DNA of 64,000 bases from an uncultured Prevotellaceae bacterium (GTDB lineage Bacteria > Bacteroidota > Bacteroidia > Bacteroidales > Bacteroidaceae): contig OMXV01000023.1 of assembly GCA_900315075.1 (NCBI GenBank), forward strand, positions 1 to 64,000. Direction: 5' to 3'. Each line of letters opens with the position of its first letter. Positions within the stretch are counted from its first letter, which is position 1. This document shows, piece after piece, positions 10,091 through 18,891 of this stretch. Position numbers and translations under genes: made by a program. Under the pieces are notes generated by a model. It was not told where the DNA came from and made no database searches. It was given only the letters and a program-made list of their open reading frames with translations.

Positions 10091-10882
10091 CTATTTCACT
10101 GGTACTTGAATTACCTGCTGCACTCCAGCATTGTTATAGACAAAGACGACAACAGCCATGTTCTCTGGTTTCCATCCTTCATCAAGCGTACAGGTGAAAG
10201 AGTCATCCCGCCGCTGTCCCTCAGTAATGTTGTAGGCTGTTCCCCATGTGCCATTGACAGAACGGCGGAAGACATGGTTGTGGGTGTATTCACGGTTGAC
10301 ACTACCATCAGGCATATACTGGAAATCCACAATGCCATTCTCAATTAGCCACACCTGCAGATTGCCTGTGGTATTGCCATCGATTCCCTCACTGTTGACC
10401 ACCACACGCAACTCCCTTGTCTCATCAGTGTATTCTGTCGTAGCCGACAAACTGACGGGTGCCGTGAATGACAACTCCTCACGCACGAGAGAACTCCATG
10501 TGGGGTATTCGCTGGTGCCTTTACGGTCGATTACGCCCTTTGGCTGTGACTCCACACGCCAATAGTTGAAATACTCATCACCCTCTTCGGTATAAAGTGA
10601 ATAAGGCACGCCACGAGATGTCTTGGCAAATGGTCCGGAATGAATTCCCACGGCTATCACCGTGTCGGCACCATAAAACTGCTGCAAGTGCTCTATCTCG
10701 TCAGTGGCATTAGGACAGTTGACACATCTCTGGCCAGTAAAGTCCTCTATGAGTACATTGCGGGCAACCGATGCTGGTTTGACATAAATCAGGCGGTTTT
10801 CCTCGTTGACGGTATCACAGGATGACAGCACATATATGGCCATCATCACGATTGCTGATATAATTATTCTGGCTTTGCTCAT
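10091..10882 (-). CDS. Omp28-family thioredoxin-like lipoprotein
   Basis: A 263-aa lipoprotein (lipobox ...YVLSSC, Cys22). Residues from about 41 match the Omp28 domain: NVLIEDFTGQRC, with a CxxC motif Cys53-Val-Asn-Cys56. The rest is beta-rich and ends YNNAGVQQVIQVPVK without a sorting tail, so it is probably anchored by lipid and not T9SS-secreted. It lies 3 bp after the DUF6029 gene and before the larger Omp28 gene, so the operon makes two Omp28 proteins with different anchoring. The redox role is inferred from the CxxC motif and the TlpA-like protein in the operon. Confidence 0.78.
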   Translation of the reverse strand: MSKARIIISAIVMMAIYVLSSCDTVNEENRLIYVKPASVARNVLIEDFTGQRCVNCPNATDEIEHLQQFYGADTVIAVGIHSGPFAKTSRGVPYSLYTEEGDEYFNYWRVESQPKGVIDRKGTSEYPTWSSLVREELSFTAPVSLSATTEYTDETRELRVVVNSEGIDGNTTGNLQVWLIENGIVDFQYMPDGSVNREYTHNHVFRRSVNGTWGTAYNITEGQRRDDSFTCTLDEGWKPENMAVVVFVYNNAGVQQVIQVPVK

Positions 10883-10885
10883 GAC

Positions 10886-12544
10886 TTAAAAATTGTAATT
10901 GTACGACATGGTAAAACCCTTGCTTGCCGGGACATAGCGGCAGACACCTCCCGAACAGTTGTAACCGGCGCGTGTGCGGCCATACCCTAATTGCAGGCGG
11001 TGTGCGCCAGCATTGAAAGTGACCAAACCCTGGTAATAGTGGATATCGGTAACCCCACAGTTATAGGTATCTGAAACTGTAAACATCAACTTCGGCAGCA
11101 CCGAGAGTTCCAACAATGCAAACACCCAGTCGCCATCGTCTTTGCGTGTGTTGAGGTATTGTGCCTCGCCACGAAGGGTGACTTTATTACTGATACGATA
11201 TTTGGCATCTGCCACAAAGATATTGGAATGTATCATACCACCTTCACCCTCGACAATCGTCCTGTTATAGAACTGATTCATATACATCAGGTTGAGTTTC
11301 AGTGATTTCGAAAGTTTCTTCTCCACCTGCAGATTGATGTCTTGATAATAGGTCTCATCACCCCACTTCCAGAACGACGAGCCATATCTCTCAGTGACTT
11401 TAGGATTTTCCACAGCATTGGCAACATCATACATATTGCGGTCGATTGAATGCACATGTGAGAAATTGAGTCGCACGTTAGTGCCATATTTGCCACCCAA
11501 AAGCGTGTTCTTCTTAAAGGTATAACCTAATTCTGCCTGATAGGCCCATTCACCCTCTGGGTGGGTTGCATATGGATAAAGAGCCGCAAGTGTATATGTA
11601 TGCTCCATGGTGAAAGCTGGCAGGTGATTGATGAATGATGAGATACCATTCATCGAGCGTTTACTACGGAACGACATATTGTCGCTTCGTTTCACCTGCG
11701 TCAAAATACTCATGCCTCGCTTGGAATAGGATGCTGAAAGCATCGCCACATTTCCACGGCGATAACTATAAGAATTGTCGAATGAGGGGTCTTGTGATTT
11801 CTGGGCATACTCTGCCAACACACTGACATTGCCCTTTTGGAACCGTGCCCTGACATCAAAGGCATTCACGTTTTCGGGAAAACGGTACTTATAGGTAGGA
11901 TTGTAGAAAACATCCTCCTCGCGCTCATGTTTGTTGACAACAGAAGCGCCAAAGGTCAGGAAAGTTCCTGCATCCTGCATCCGCTTCGACCACTGGTCGA
12001 TGCTAAGTTCCACATCAGCACCCGAAACGAGGGCATCGTTGTAGTTCCAGTAATGGCGCTGATATCCGGTGAGTCCTTTCACTGTGACACCTTTCAAGGG
12101 TTTTGCCACCACACGTGCTCCCAAGAGTGAATTATCCACACCGAGCGACCGCTCCTCGTATGTTCGAAGAATAAATCCGCTGCCAAATTGCTCGTAAAAG
12201 TTACCAAGCGTGATTTCCAGTTTGTCGATGTGCATCTTGGCATAGATATTGGCAAGACCCCACCCTTTGAAGTCGTTCTCATAGCCTGGCAATGGGAAAC
12301 GCATAAACTCCACACGTGCGCCCACATCGACGCACTTGCTCATCATGTGAAGGTCGGCATAGGTGTTGGTCAACCCCCAATGTTCCGACTCTTCAGCACC
12401 AATCTTGGTATCTTCCTGAGGGATGAGTGCATCGCTCTGGATACTACCAGTGAAAGTCACCTTGCCACCGTCGTTGTCGTCCTGTGCCAATGCCACCGAC
12501 ACACCCGACAGTGCCAAAAGGAATAAAATCAATGTCCTTCTCAT
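10886..12544 (-). CDS. DUF6029 family outer-membrane beta-barrel protein
   Basis: A 552-aa exported protein with signal peptide (ALA|QDDN). The body is a series of alternating aromatic/polar strands ending in Phe (MSYNYNF), typical of an outer-membrane barrel. It matches the Bacteroidota family DUF6029, whose function is unknown. It overlaps the upstream TlpA-like gene by ATGA (12541-12544) and is followed 3 bp later by an Omp28 lipoprotein gene. It could be the channel or docking protein of the redox operon (inference). Confidence 0.72.
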   Translation of the reverse strand: MRRTLILFLLALSGVSVALAQDDNDGGKVTFTGSIQSDALIPQEDTKIGAEESEHWGLTNTYADLHMMSKCVDVGARVEFMRFPLPGYENDFKGWGLANIYAKMHIDKLEITLGNFYEQFGSGFILRTYEERSLGVDNSLLGARVVAKPLKGVTVKGLTGYQRHYWNYNDALVSGADVELSIDQWSKRMQDAGTFLTFGASVVNKHEREEDVFYNPTYKYRFPENVNAFDVRARFQKGNVSVLAEYAQKSQDPSFDNSYSYRRGNVAMLSASYSKRGMSILTQVKRSDNMSFRSKRSMNGISSFINHLPAFTMEHTYTLAALYPYATHPEGEWAYQAELGYTFKKNTLLGGKYGTNVRLNFSHVHSIDRNMYDVANAVENPKVTERYGSSFWKWGDETYYQDINLQVEKKLSKSLKLNLMYMNQFYNRTIVEGEGGMIHSNIFVADAKYRISNKVTLRGEAQYLNTRKDDGDWVFALLELSVLPKLMFTVSDTYNCGVTDIHYYQGLVTFNAGAHRLQLGYGRTRAGYNCSGGVCRYVPASKGFTMSYNYNF

Positions 12545-13032
12545 TTCCCTACCAGTTCGCGCACTTTCTCAATGAGTTCTTCTTCAGCACCCTCTGTGTA
12601 GCCATTGTGCTTATAGACAATGTTACCACTGCCATCGACAATCAGCACATAGGGAATCATCTGGATACCCAATGCGCGTTTCAAATCGCTGTTGGGATCG
12701 AGTAGCACTTCATAGGTCCATCCGTGGTTATCAACCAATGGTTTCACCTTATTAATATTCTGTGCTTCATCGATGGAGACGGCAATTAATTTCACACCTG
12801 TCTCTTCCACCCATTCATCATAAACTTCACTGATGGCAGTCAATTCACGGTTGCAGGGTTTACACCATGTGGCAAAAAAGTCAATGATTATCGGTTTGCC
12901 ATTGTTGGAAAGCGTGTCGGTTCTGACGGTTTTGCCTTCCATTGTTTTCAGTGTCACGGCTGGTAACTGTGCGCTGACATTAGTTGCAATGCCCATTAGG
13001 GCAACTACAATGATAAAAAATAATTTCTTCAT
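12541..13032 (-). CDS. TlpA/ResA-like periplasmic thiol-disulphide oxidoreductase
   Basis: A 163-aa periplasmic thioredoxin-fold protein. Signal peptide 1-21 (VSA|QLPA), an AhpC/TSA-like start, and active site FFATWCKPC with Cys57 and Cys60; a cis-Pro loop lies in QMIPYVLIVDG. It probably reduces or exchanges disulphides in exported proteins. First gene of an operon with DUF6029 and two Omp28 proteins, overlapping DUF6029 by ATGA. A -7 box (TATTTTTG, minus strand, 13057-13064) lies 25 bp upstream, with only a weak -33 box. Confidence 0.86.
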   Translation of the reverse strand: MKKLFFIIVVALMGIATNVSAQLPAVTLKTMEGKTVRTDTLSNNGKPIIIDFFATWCKPCNRELTAISEVYDEWVEETGVKLIAVSIDEAQNINKVKPLVDNHGWTYEVLLDPNSDLKRALGIQMIPYVLIVDGSGNIVYKHNGYTEGAEEELIEKVRELVGK

Positions 13033-13142
13033 ACTTATTCTTTTTTAATTTATATGCAAAAATAGATATAATTTGGCAATTATGGAATATGTTTCAGTTA
13101 AAAATTGTTGTGATGGGGCCAATATATGTTTTTGTGGGTAGA

Positions 13143-13222
13143 TGAGATAAGCTACGGCTTGGAAACACAAAATAAATGCCATTTTATTTTGTATTTCGCT
13201 CGCCTTGCATTATCTTTGCAGC
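13143..13222 (-). repeat. Promoter-bearing dispersed repeat, copy 1
   Basis: On the minus strand this ~80-bp block reads CTGCAAAGATAATGCAAG-GCGAGC..., then CAAAATAAA, an AT-rich dyad, and TTTCCAAGCCGTAGCTTATC. It aligns over its full length with 34490-34570 at roughly 80% identity by eye. Read on the plus strand, it supplies the whole promoter of tRNA-Arg. Confidence 0.8.
13188..13218 (+). promoter_or_regulatory. Promoter of tRNA-Arg(CCU)
   Basis: TTTG 13188-13191, 19-bp spacer, TATCTTTG 13211-13218; the tRNA starts 10 bases later. The spacer is nearly the same as that of the ompH promoter at 34492-34522. Confidence 0.85.
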
Positions 13223-13228
13223 GGAATT

Positions 13229-13300
13229 GGTCCCATAGTTCAATGGATAGAACAAGTCTCTCCTAAAGATTAGATCCGAGTTCGATTCTCGGTGGGACTA
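13229..13300 (+). tRNA. tRNA-Arg (anticodon CCU)
   Basis: A full cloverleaf can be drawn: acceptor GGTCCCA / TGGGACT, D arm GTTC...GAAC, anticodon stem AGTCT / AGATT around loop CTCCTAA (anticodon CCT, reads AGG), T arm with TTCGATT, discriminator A. CCA is not encoded. Confidence 0.95.
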
Positions 13301-13442
13301 CTACTTAAATAATTAATCAACTTACAACTTGACTCTGCCTTGAACAAAATAGGTGGGTTAAGTCGTTGTTTCTATTCAAAGACCTTTACCTCTCAATCGA
13401 GAGAAAATCATCTACTAAATAAACCAAATAAACAACTAACGT

Positions 13443-15377
13443 ATGAAAAAAATCTTTACACTCGTTACTGTGGTGCTTTGCGCCATGAGTGCCAATGCAC
13501 AAGACGTTTACAATGCCATTGTGGACGGTAAACTGGCTTCAGAATTTGCTGCTGTGGCTGGTGAAAGCGGTGGTGTGGCCAACAACACCGTCAACGGCCA
13601 GTCTGTAGTCGTTATGAATGCTGGTAAGGCCACCGTTACTGGTGTGGGTGGAACTACCCCTGCCAACGACACTGAAATTGGTGGCGCTGCCCAACAGATT
13701 GTCCCAGGTGCACCTGTTGAGGGCAGAGAGAACACCTACTACATCGAATCGGTGGGTGCATGGAATGATGTCAACTGGGGAATGAAAAACCAAGGCGACA
13801 TCGACTTCTGGTATGTGACAGGAACTGGCAACCCCTATGTGGAGATGTATGCCCTTCAAAACTCCAAAGATGGTGAACTCATCGAAGGCAGCTACAAGGC
13901 CGACTACGTCTATTATGAGCCAGATGGTTCATTGGGTATGCCTATCACTGGCTTGTACTACAAATTCACTGCCACCGCCAAAGGTGCTTTCAAAGTGAAG
14001 GTATGGGCCAACAAAGGTAACCGCAAAACTTTTGTGGTAAATGCCAAAGATATGAAAGCACAGCCACTGTATGCTTCTGGTTATATTAATGGTGTAAATG
14101 ATGCCGATGGCAAGAAAAGACTGCTCACCGTACAGGAAGTGGACTCCGTACACCATGTGTATATCTACGATGCCTACGACAAGATGGTGAAAGCCAATGA
14201 GGAGAATCCTGGCACCTACACCGAGGAGCAACTTGCCGAGAAGAAAGCTGAGTGTGATGCTATGGCCGTTGAGCGCCAATATGTCATCGGCAACGGCAAC
14301 CAGAATTTCTGGGGTTGGCTAACATTCGACATTGAGGCTGGCGAGGAATACTGGGTGTTCCAGCACAGCTCACAGATTGGTTTCGGCGGCTTTGAGTTCC
14401 ATGAGGGTAAGACTGCAGAGGAATTAATCTCTGGCATCGAGGGTGCCTACGTCTATACCACCAATTTCTCCACCTACGAGGATGACGAAACAGGTGAGCG
14501 CATGACATGGAAAGGCGAGAAGATTGTGGGAGCTGGACAATTCACCTCTACAGAAGAAGAGGGTGCCATATTTGGCGACTACTTCCAGAATGTTTCTGGC
14601 CCATCACCACGCTCCAACTACTGTCTGCTGCCTGAGGATGTACTTGCACATTCCGGAAAGACCCACGAACTGACCATTGCCTTCTGGGTGAGTGCAGAGG
14701 GCTTTACTCCCGACCAGTACACTTACGCACCAATGTTCACTGCATATGCTCAGCAGAACAACCCCAACACATGGCCTATGATGGCATTGCAGAGCCGCGG
14801 TCCGATTCAGGTGAACAATGCAGGCTGGTGTGACTTCCTTGGTGCACAGCATGTGAACGGTAAGGTAAACATCTACAATGCCAACTCTTGGGAAGCTGGC
14901 GACGCTGCTTACAACTTCGTTAACAACTGGCTGGAGGATCAGAAGTGGCACTACTACACCGCAGTCTTTACCGACACCAATGTCAAGGTATTCCTCGACG
15001 GTGTAGTGAAGAATGAGTGGAACATCGACGGTGTGACCGAAGGACAGATTGTCAGTGGATTGTTCACAAATGGTGCTGACCTGAAATATGTCTGCCTCGG
15101 TGGTAACCAGGCATGGGACTGGGGTGACAACGACGCTCCATTCCGCTTCGCACGCTTGATGATCAAGAACACCAAGATGAGTGCTGGTGAGATCAAGGCT
15201 CAGATGCTGGCCGACTTCCCCGGCTACGAAGAATATCAGAGTGGTACTGGCATCATGGGTGTCAACGTGACCAAGACCACCACTAATGGTGCTATCTACA
15301 ACCTCGCCGGACAAAAGGTGAACGATACCTACAAAGGCATCATCATCAAGGATGGCAAGAAGATGATTAACAAATAA
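13443..15377 (+). CDS. Secreted LamG/concanavalin-like protein with T9SS-type tail
   Basis: A 644-aa exported protein. Signal peptide about 1-19 (ANA|QDVY). Residues about 60-330 are beta-rich with no family I recognise. Residues about 395-590 look like a LamG/concanavalin A-like jelly roll (HELTIAFWVS, WHYYTAVFTDTNVKVFLDG, FRFARLMI), often a glycan- or protein-binding fold. The last 35 residues (IYNLAGQKVNDTYKG...) resemble a T9SS tail. No catalytic residues are apparent, so a binding role is more likely than enzymatic. It stands alone between the tRNA and a terminator; no clear separate promoter is seen in the 140-bp leader. Confidence 0.72.
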   Translation: MKKIFTLVTVVLCAMSANAQDVYNAIVDGKLASEFAAVAGESGGVANNTVNGQSVVVMNAGKATVTGVGGTTPANDTEIGGAAQQIVPGAPVEGRENTYYIESVGAWNDVNWGMKNQGDIDFWYVTGTGNPYVEMYALQNSKDGELIEGSYKADYVYYEPDGSLGMPITGLYYKFTATAKGAFKVKVWANKGNRKTFVVNAKDMKAQPLYASGYINGVNDADGKKRLLTVQEVDSVHHVYIYDAYDKMVKANEENPGTYTEEQLAEKKAECDAMAVERQYVIGNGNQNFWGWLTFDIEAGEEYWVFQHSSQIGFGGFEFHEGKTAEELISGIEGAYVYTTNFSTYEDDETGERMTWKGEKIVGAGQFTSTEEEGAIFGDYFQNVSGPSPRSNYCLLPEDVLAHSGKTHELTIAFWVSAEGFTPDQYTYAPMFTAYAQQNNPNTWPMMALQSRGPIQVNNAGWCDFLGAQHVNGKVNIYNANSWEAGDAAYNFVNNWLEDQKWHYYTAVFTDTNVKVFLDGVVKNEWNIDGVTEGQIVSGLFTNGADLKYVCLGGNQAWDWGDNDAPFRFARLMIKNTKMSAGEIKAQMLADFPGYEEYQSGTGIMGVNVTKTTTNGAIYNLAGQKVNDTYKGIIIKDGKKMINK

Positions 15378-15397
15378 TCAACTACATCATTAAAATC

Positions 15398-15437
15398 AAA
15401 GCTGCACAGGGCTGATGCTCTGTGCAGCTTTATTTTG
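15398..15437 (+). terminator. Terminator after the LamG gene
   Basis: Perfect 12-bp stem AAAGCTGCACAG / CTGTGCAGCTTT with a 10-nt loop, followed by ATTTT. Confidence 0.88.
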
Positions 15438-15470
15438 GGGGAGTGTGGGCAATAGCCTAATTTTCAATCC

Positions 15471-15555
15471 TCAAATATCGTGCAAACCGAGTGAAATGAA
15501 ACTTGTTTCAATTTCCGAGGTGCAGCCGATATTCATCAGACATCGTCTGATAATC
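15471..15555 (+). repeat. Dyad-rich dispersed repeat, copy A
   Basis: Contains TGCAAACCGAGTGAAATG, the dyad GAAACttGTTTC, TTTCCGAGGTGCAGCCGATATT and the hairpin ATCAGACatcGTCTGAT. The same block occurs in inverted orientation at 51214-51297. Its outer parts also resemble the promoter-bearing repeats (GCAAGCCGAGCGGAATG ... TTTCCAAGGCGCAGC). Confidence 0.85.
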
Positions 15556-15701
15556 TTCAATCCTCAATTGTAATGTCCCTTTAACTACTCTTTAACTACT
15601 TTTCTATAGCAGCGATAATTTTCAATCCTCAATTGTAATGTCCCATTAACTACTCTTTAACTACCCTTTAACTACCCTTTAACTACCTTTTAACTACCCT
15701 A
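15556..15701 (+). repeat. 11-bp TTTAACTACYC tandem arrays within a 65-bp-spaced duplication
   Basis: Two 44-base segments (15556-15599 and 15621-15664), identical except for one base, each consist of a leader TTCAATCCTCAATTGTAATG plus TTTAACTACTC units. The second runs on to about five units of 11 bp. The complementary unit GAGTAGTTAAA / GAGGAGTTAAA recurs at 51297-51430. With the palindrome at 15713 this accounts for the 392-base gap between genes. Confidence 0.85.
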
Positions 15702-15712
15702 CAGCTATAACA

Positions 15713-15745
15713 CAGAGGGCGGTCGAGAATTTCGACCGCCCTCTG
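15713..15745. terminator. Strong 14-bp palindrome before secDF stop
   Basis: Perfect stem CAGAGGGCGGTCGA / TCGACCGCCCTCTG, loop GAATT, 25 bases after the secDF stop on the minus strand. It lacks a clear T tract, so it may act as an mRNA 3'-end stabiliser or an imperfect terminator. Confidence 0.65.
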
Positions 15746-15769
15746 GCTATTGATTGAAGTGAATGCTTA

Positions 15770-18751
15770 TTATGCTTTTACAGTCTCTTCAGCTTTTTCA
15801 CCCTCTTCCTTGATTTTACGTCCCATTGTTAGGTAAGCAGTAGGAGCAGCAATGAAGAGAGATGACAGTGTACCGAAGATAACACCAAGAATCAATGCAA
15901 ACGAGAATCCACGGATACTCTCACCACCGAGGAAGAAGATACAGAGCAACACAATCAATGTAGATACAGAGGTATTGACTGTACGAGCCAAGGTCTGGTT
16001 GAGTGAGTCGTTGAAGAGTGTCTGCAAATCACGCTTCTTGTAGAGGTTCAGGTTCTCACGTACACGGTCGAACACCACCACCTTATCGTTGATAGAGTAA
16101 CCAATGACGGTAAGGATAGCACCGATAAATGTCTGGTTAATCTCAAGTGAGAACGGCACGATAGCCCACAAGGCTGAGAAGAATCCAATTACGATGAGGG
16201 TATCGAATGCCAATGCCACGATAGAGCCGATAGAGAATGCCACGTTGCGGAAGCGCAAGAGGATGTAGAGGAAGATTGCGATCAATGCTACGATGACACT
16301 GATGATAGCCTTCTGCGTGACATCACGAGCGATAGACGGACCTACAGTTGTATTACTCTTAATAGCACCTTTATTACGATCTCTGAATTCATTGAAATCC
16401 TTCTGATTTACCATCTTGGCATCTTTCAGAGCTTTGTAAAGTCTGATTTCAGTTTCCTGATCAACAGTGATAGTATCTCCAAATTCTTTCTTGTACTGTG
16501 GAGCCACTTCACTATTTTTGGCAATCTTGTAGTTGGTAGATACACGGATTGTCTTTTTGTCGGTACCCAAGGCGATACAAGACACTGTTGCTTCGTCACC
16601 AAACTCAGCAGACAAAACTTTTGTCACATCTTCAGGCTCAACAGCTTTCTCGAAACTCATCTGATAGTTACGTCCACCAGTGAAGTCAATACTCAAACTG
16701 AGGCCTCTCACAATAAAGAATCCGATGAAAATCAGTGCAGCAAGCCCCCAAGCAAGGTAGGACTTCTTGAAGTTACCCATGAAGTTGAAATGGGTGTTCT
16801 GCATGAGGTTGCGTGAAAGCCGTGTGCTGAATGTCAGGTTGAGCCACTTGTCTCTCTTATGCATGAACTCATAGACAAGACGTGTGAGGAACACAGCGGT
16901 GAAGAATGAACAGCAGATACCGATGATAAGTGTAACGGCGAATCCCTTCACAGGTCCTGTACCAATCATCAACAGGATAACACCAGTGATAATAGAGGTA
17001 AGGTTGGAGTCGAAGATGGCCGAGAAGGCATTGCTATAACCAGAGGCAAGCGCTTGTCGCACATTCTGTCCTTTTCGCAACTCTTCCCTTGTACGTTCAT
17101 AGATAAGCACGTTGGCGTCCACAGCCATACCCAAAGTAAGCACGATACCGGCGATACCAGGCATAGTGAGTGCCGACTGGAATGAAGCCATGATACCCAT
17201 GGTGAAGAAGAGGTTGATAATCAGTGCTGAGTTGGCCATCATACCAGGAACAAAGCCATACATGAGCACCATGTAAATCATCAACAGGATGAAAGCCACA
17301 ATGAAGGAGATAATACCCTGACGGATGGACTGTGCACCAAGCGACGGTCCTACCACCTCTTCATTCACAATCTTCACAGGCACTTTCATACGTCCAGACT
17401 TAAGGGTGTTGGCCAAGTCTTTTGTATCCTCTATGGTAAAGTTACCACTAATCTGAGTGTTACCGCCTGTAATTTTATTAATTACATTAGGAGCACTATA
17501 GACCAAATTGTCGAGGATAATAGCCACAGGTTTGCCCACATTAGCACCAGTGAGTTTTGCCCAGTCATCAGAACCCTTTGAATTCATCTGCATGGTCACG
17601 ATAGGCTTTCCGCTCAACTGCTCAAAGTCATCCTTAGCATTTGTCACCACATCACCCTTGATGGCAAGGTCTGTCTCCTTAATAGCATACAGTTCATAGA
17701 CATGCTTCTGATCCTTTAGACGATCAGTTGGCTTGGCACTCCACAGCAATCTCAAGTCATCAGGGAGTGTATTGGCTTCATGACTATGCAGAATGCTGTT
17801 GATAGCTGCTGTATCTGTATCAAGTGCCATCAAAACGATACAACCTGCATCACTAAACATTTGGCCTCCAAACACTTTGCCCAATAATGGACCTTGGTTC
17901 TCTGCCTGTGCCAGGTTAGGAGTATCTTGCTTTGGAAGCGTGTCAGTTTTCTCTGCAACCTCCTTTTTGTCGGCCTCTTCCTTCTTGGGCTCAGCATTAT
18001 TTGCTTCTTCCTTCTTGGGTTCAGCACTGTCTGTCTCAGAAGCTTTCAGCTTGTTGTTGATTTCCACAAGCAGTGGGGTAATCTGCTGCGACTGATATGT
18101 CTCCAAGAACTCCAGGTTTGCGCTTCCCTGCAACAGTTTACGCATACGCTCGGGATCTTTCACACCAGGCATTTCCACCATAATGCGGCGGCCATCAACA
18201 ATCTGGATATTTGGCTGAACTACACCAAAGCGGTCGATACGATTGACAATGACATTTCTGGCATCTTCTATCGTCTCATCCATCTTTTTACGCAGCAAGT
18301 CAATTACTTCCTTGTCTGAAGAATTGGGGCCAATCTCAGCATTCTGAGCGGCAAAAATACCAGCCAAGTTTTTGTTGTAATGCTCATCAAGCAATTCGAT
18401 GAAATCTTTTTTATCATCCTTTGACCATTCGTCTTTGGCAGCTGTCATAGCTTTCACGAAGTCAGCATCTTTACTGTTATTCGAAAGGCCATTTACCAAT
18501 TCGGGGACATCTACCTCGAGCATCACATTCATACCACCTTTAAGGTCGAGTCCGAGACCGACTTGTGTCTCAAGGCACTTCTGATATGAATAAATCCCCA
18601 AAAATTTGGCATTCTCCAAATACTCCACGCTGTCCGGTGCCTCTCCCGCATTTTTCTCCATACGGTTTGCCACAAAAGAGAAGGACAGATAGAACAAACT
18701 TGCCAGCGTCAACAAGACCGCTGTAACAATCACAATTCCTTTGTTTTGCAT
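15770..18751 (-). CDS. secDF: Fused protein translocase SecDF
   Basis: A 993-aa inner-membrane protein joining SecD (about 1-640) and SecF (about 650-993); it uses the proton gradient to pull proteins through SecYEG. Visible: N-terminal membrane helix, GLDLKGGMNVMLEVD (SecD signature), GMAVDANVLIYERTREE (SecD membrane motif), DFTGGRNYQ (SecF) and GYSINDKVVVFDRVREN (SecF). Each half has about six membrane segments. A hydrophilic insert of about 60 residues rich in Glu/Lys/Ala lies in the periplasmic P1 region at about 235-295 and contains the near-repeats NNAEPKKEEA. The Bacteroidota SecDF is typically fused. It is transcribed alone, with its own promoter at 18842. Confidence 0.96.
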   Translation of the reverse strand: MQNKGIVIVTAVLLTLASLFYLSFSFVANRMEKNAGEAPDSVEYLENAKFLGIYSYQKCLETQVGLGLDLKGGMNVMLEVDVPELVNGLSNNSKDADFVKAMTAAKDEWSKDDKKDFIELLDEHYNKNLAGIFAAQNAEIGPNSSDKEVIDLLRKKMDETIEDARNVIVNRIDRFGVVQPNIQIVDGRRIMVEMPGVKDPERMRKLLQGSANLEFLETYQSQQITPLLVEINNKLKASETDSAEPKKEEANNAEPKKEEADKKEVAEKTDTLPKQDTPNLAQAENQGPLLGKVFGGQMFSDAGCIVLMALDTDTAAINSILHSHEANTLPDDLRLLWSAKPTDRLKDQKHVYELYAIKETDLAIKGDVVTNAKDDFEQLSGKPIVTMQMNSKGSDDWAKLTGANVGKPVAIILDNLVYSAPNVINKITGGNTQISGNFTIEDTKDLANTLKSGRMKVPVKIVNEEVVGPSLGAQSIRQGIISFIVAFILLMIYMVLMYGFVPGMMANSALIINLFFTMGIMASFQSALTMPGIAGIVLTLGMAVDANVLIYERTREELRKGQNVRQALASGYSNAFSAIFDSNLTSIITGVILLMIGTGPVKGFAVTLIIGICCSFFTAVFLTRLVYEFMHKRDKWLNLTFSTRLSRNLMQNTHFNFMGNFKKSYLAWGLAALIFIGFFIVRGLSLSIDFTGGRNYQMSFEKAVEPEDVTKVLSAEFGDEATVSCIALGTDKKTIRVSTNYKIAKNSEVAPQYKKEFGDTITVDQETEIRLYKALKDAKMVNQKDFNEFRDRNKGAIKSNTTVGPSIARDVTQKAIISVIVALIAIFLYILLRFRNVAFSIGSIVALAFDTLIVIGFFSALWAIVPFSLEINQTFIGAILTVIGYSINDKVVVFDRVRENLNLYKKRDLQTLFNDSLNQTLARTVNTSVSTLIVLLCIFFLGGESIRGFSFALILGVIFGTLSSLFIAAPTAYLTMGRKIKEEGEKAEETVKA

Positions 18752-18841
18752 TTCTTATTTTTATTGTTATTTTAAATTATTATCAAGATGTGAAATCGTG
18801 ACAATGCCCCTTGACAAAAAGTCATTTCACGTAATAGCGTG

Positions 18842-18872
18842 CAAAGATACGGAATTTTTCAGATTTAGGAAA
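18842..18872 (-). promoter_or_regulatory. Promoter of secDF
   Basis: Minus strand: TTTC (18869-18872), 19-bp spacer, TATCTTTG (18842-18849). The leader is about 80 nt. Confidence 0.65.
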
Positions 18873-18891
18873 ATTTTATCCTTGTAATTAT

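Noticed and set aside
14604-15314. Long minus-strand ORF (236 codons) opposite the LamG gene
   Set aside because: It is fully antisense to a protein with signal peptide and domain matches, and its own translation shows no family pattern.
15556-15701. Possible replication origin with DnaA boxes
   Set aside because: The 11-bp units (TTTAACTACYC) do not match TTATCCACA-type boxes and neither dnaA nor dnaN is nearby.
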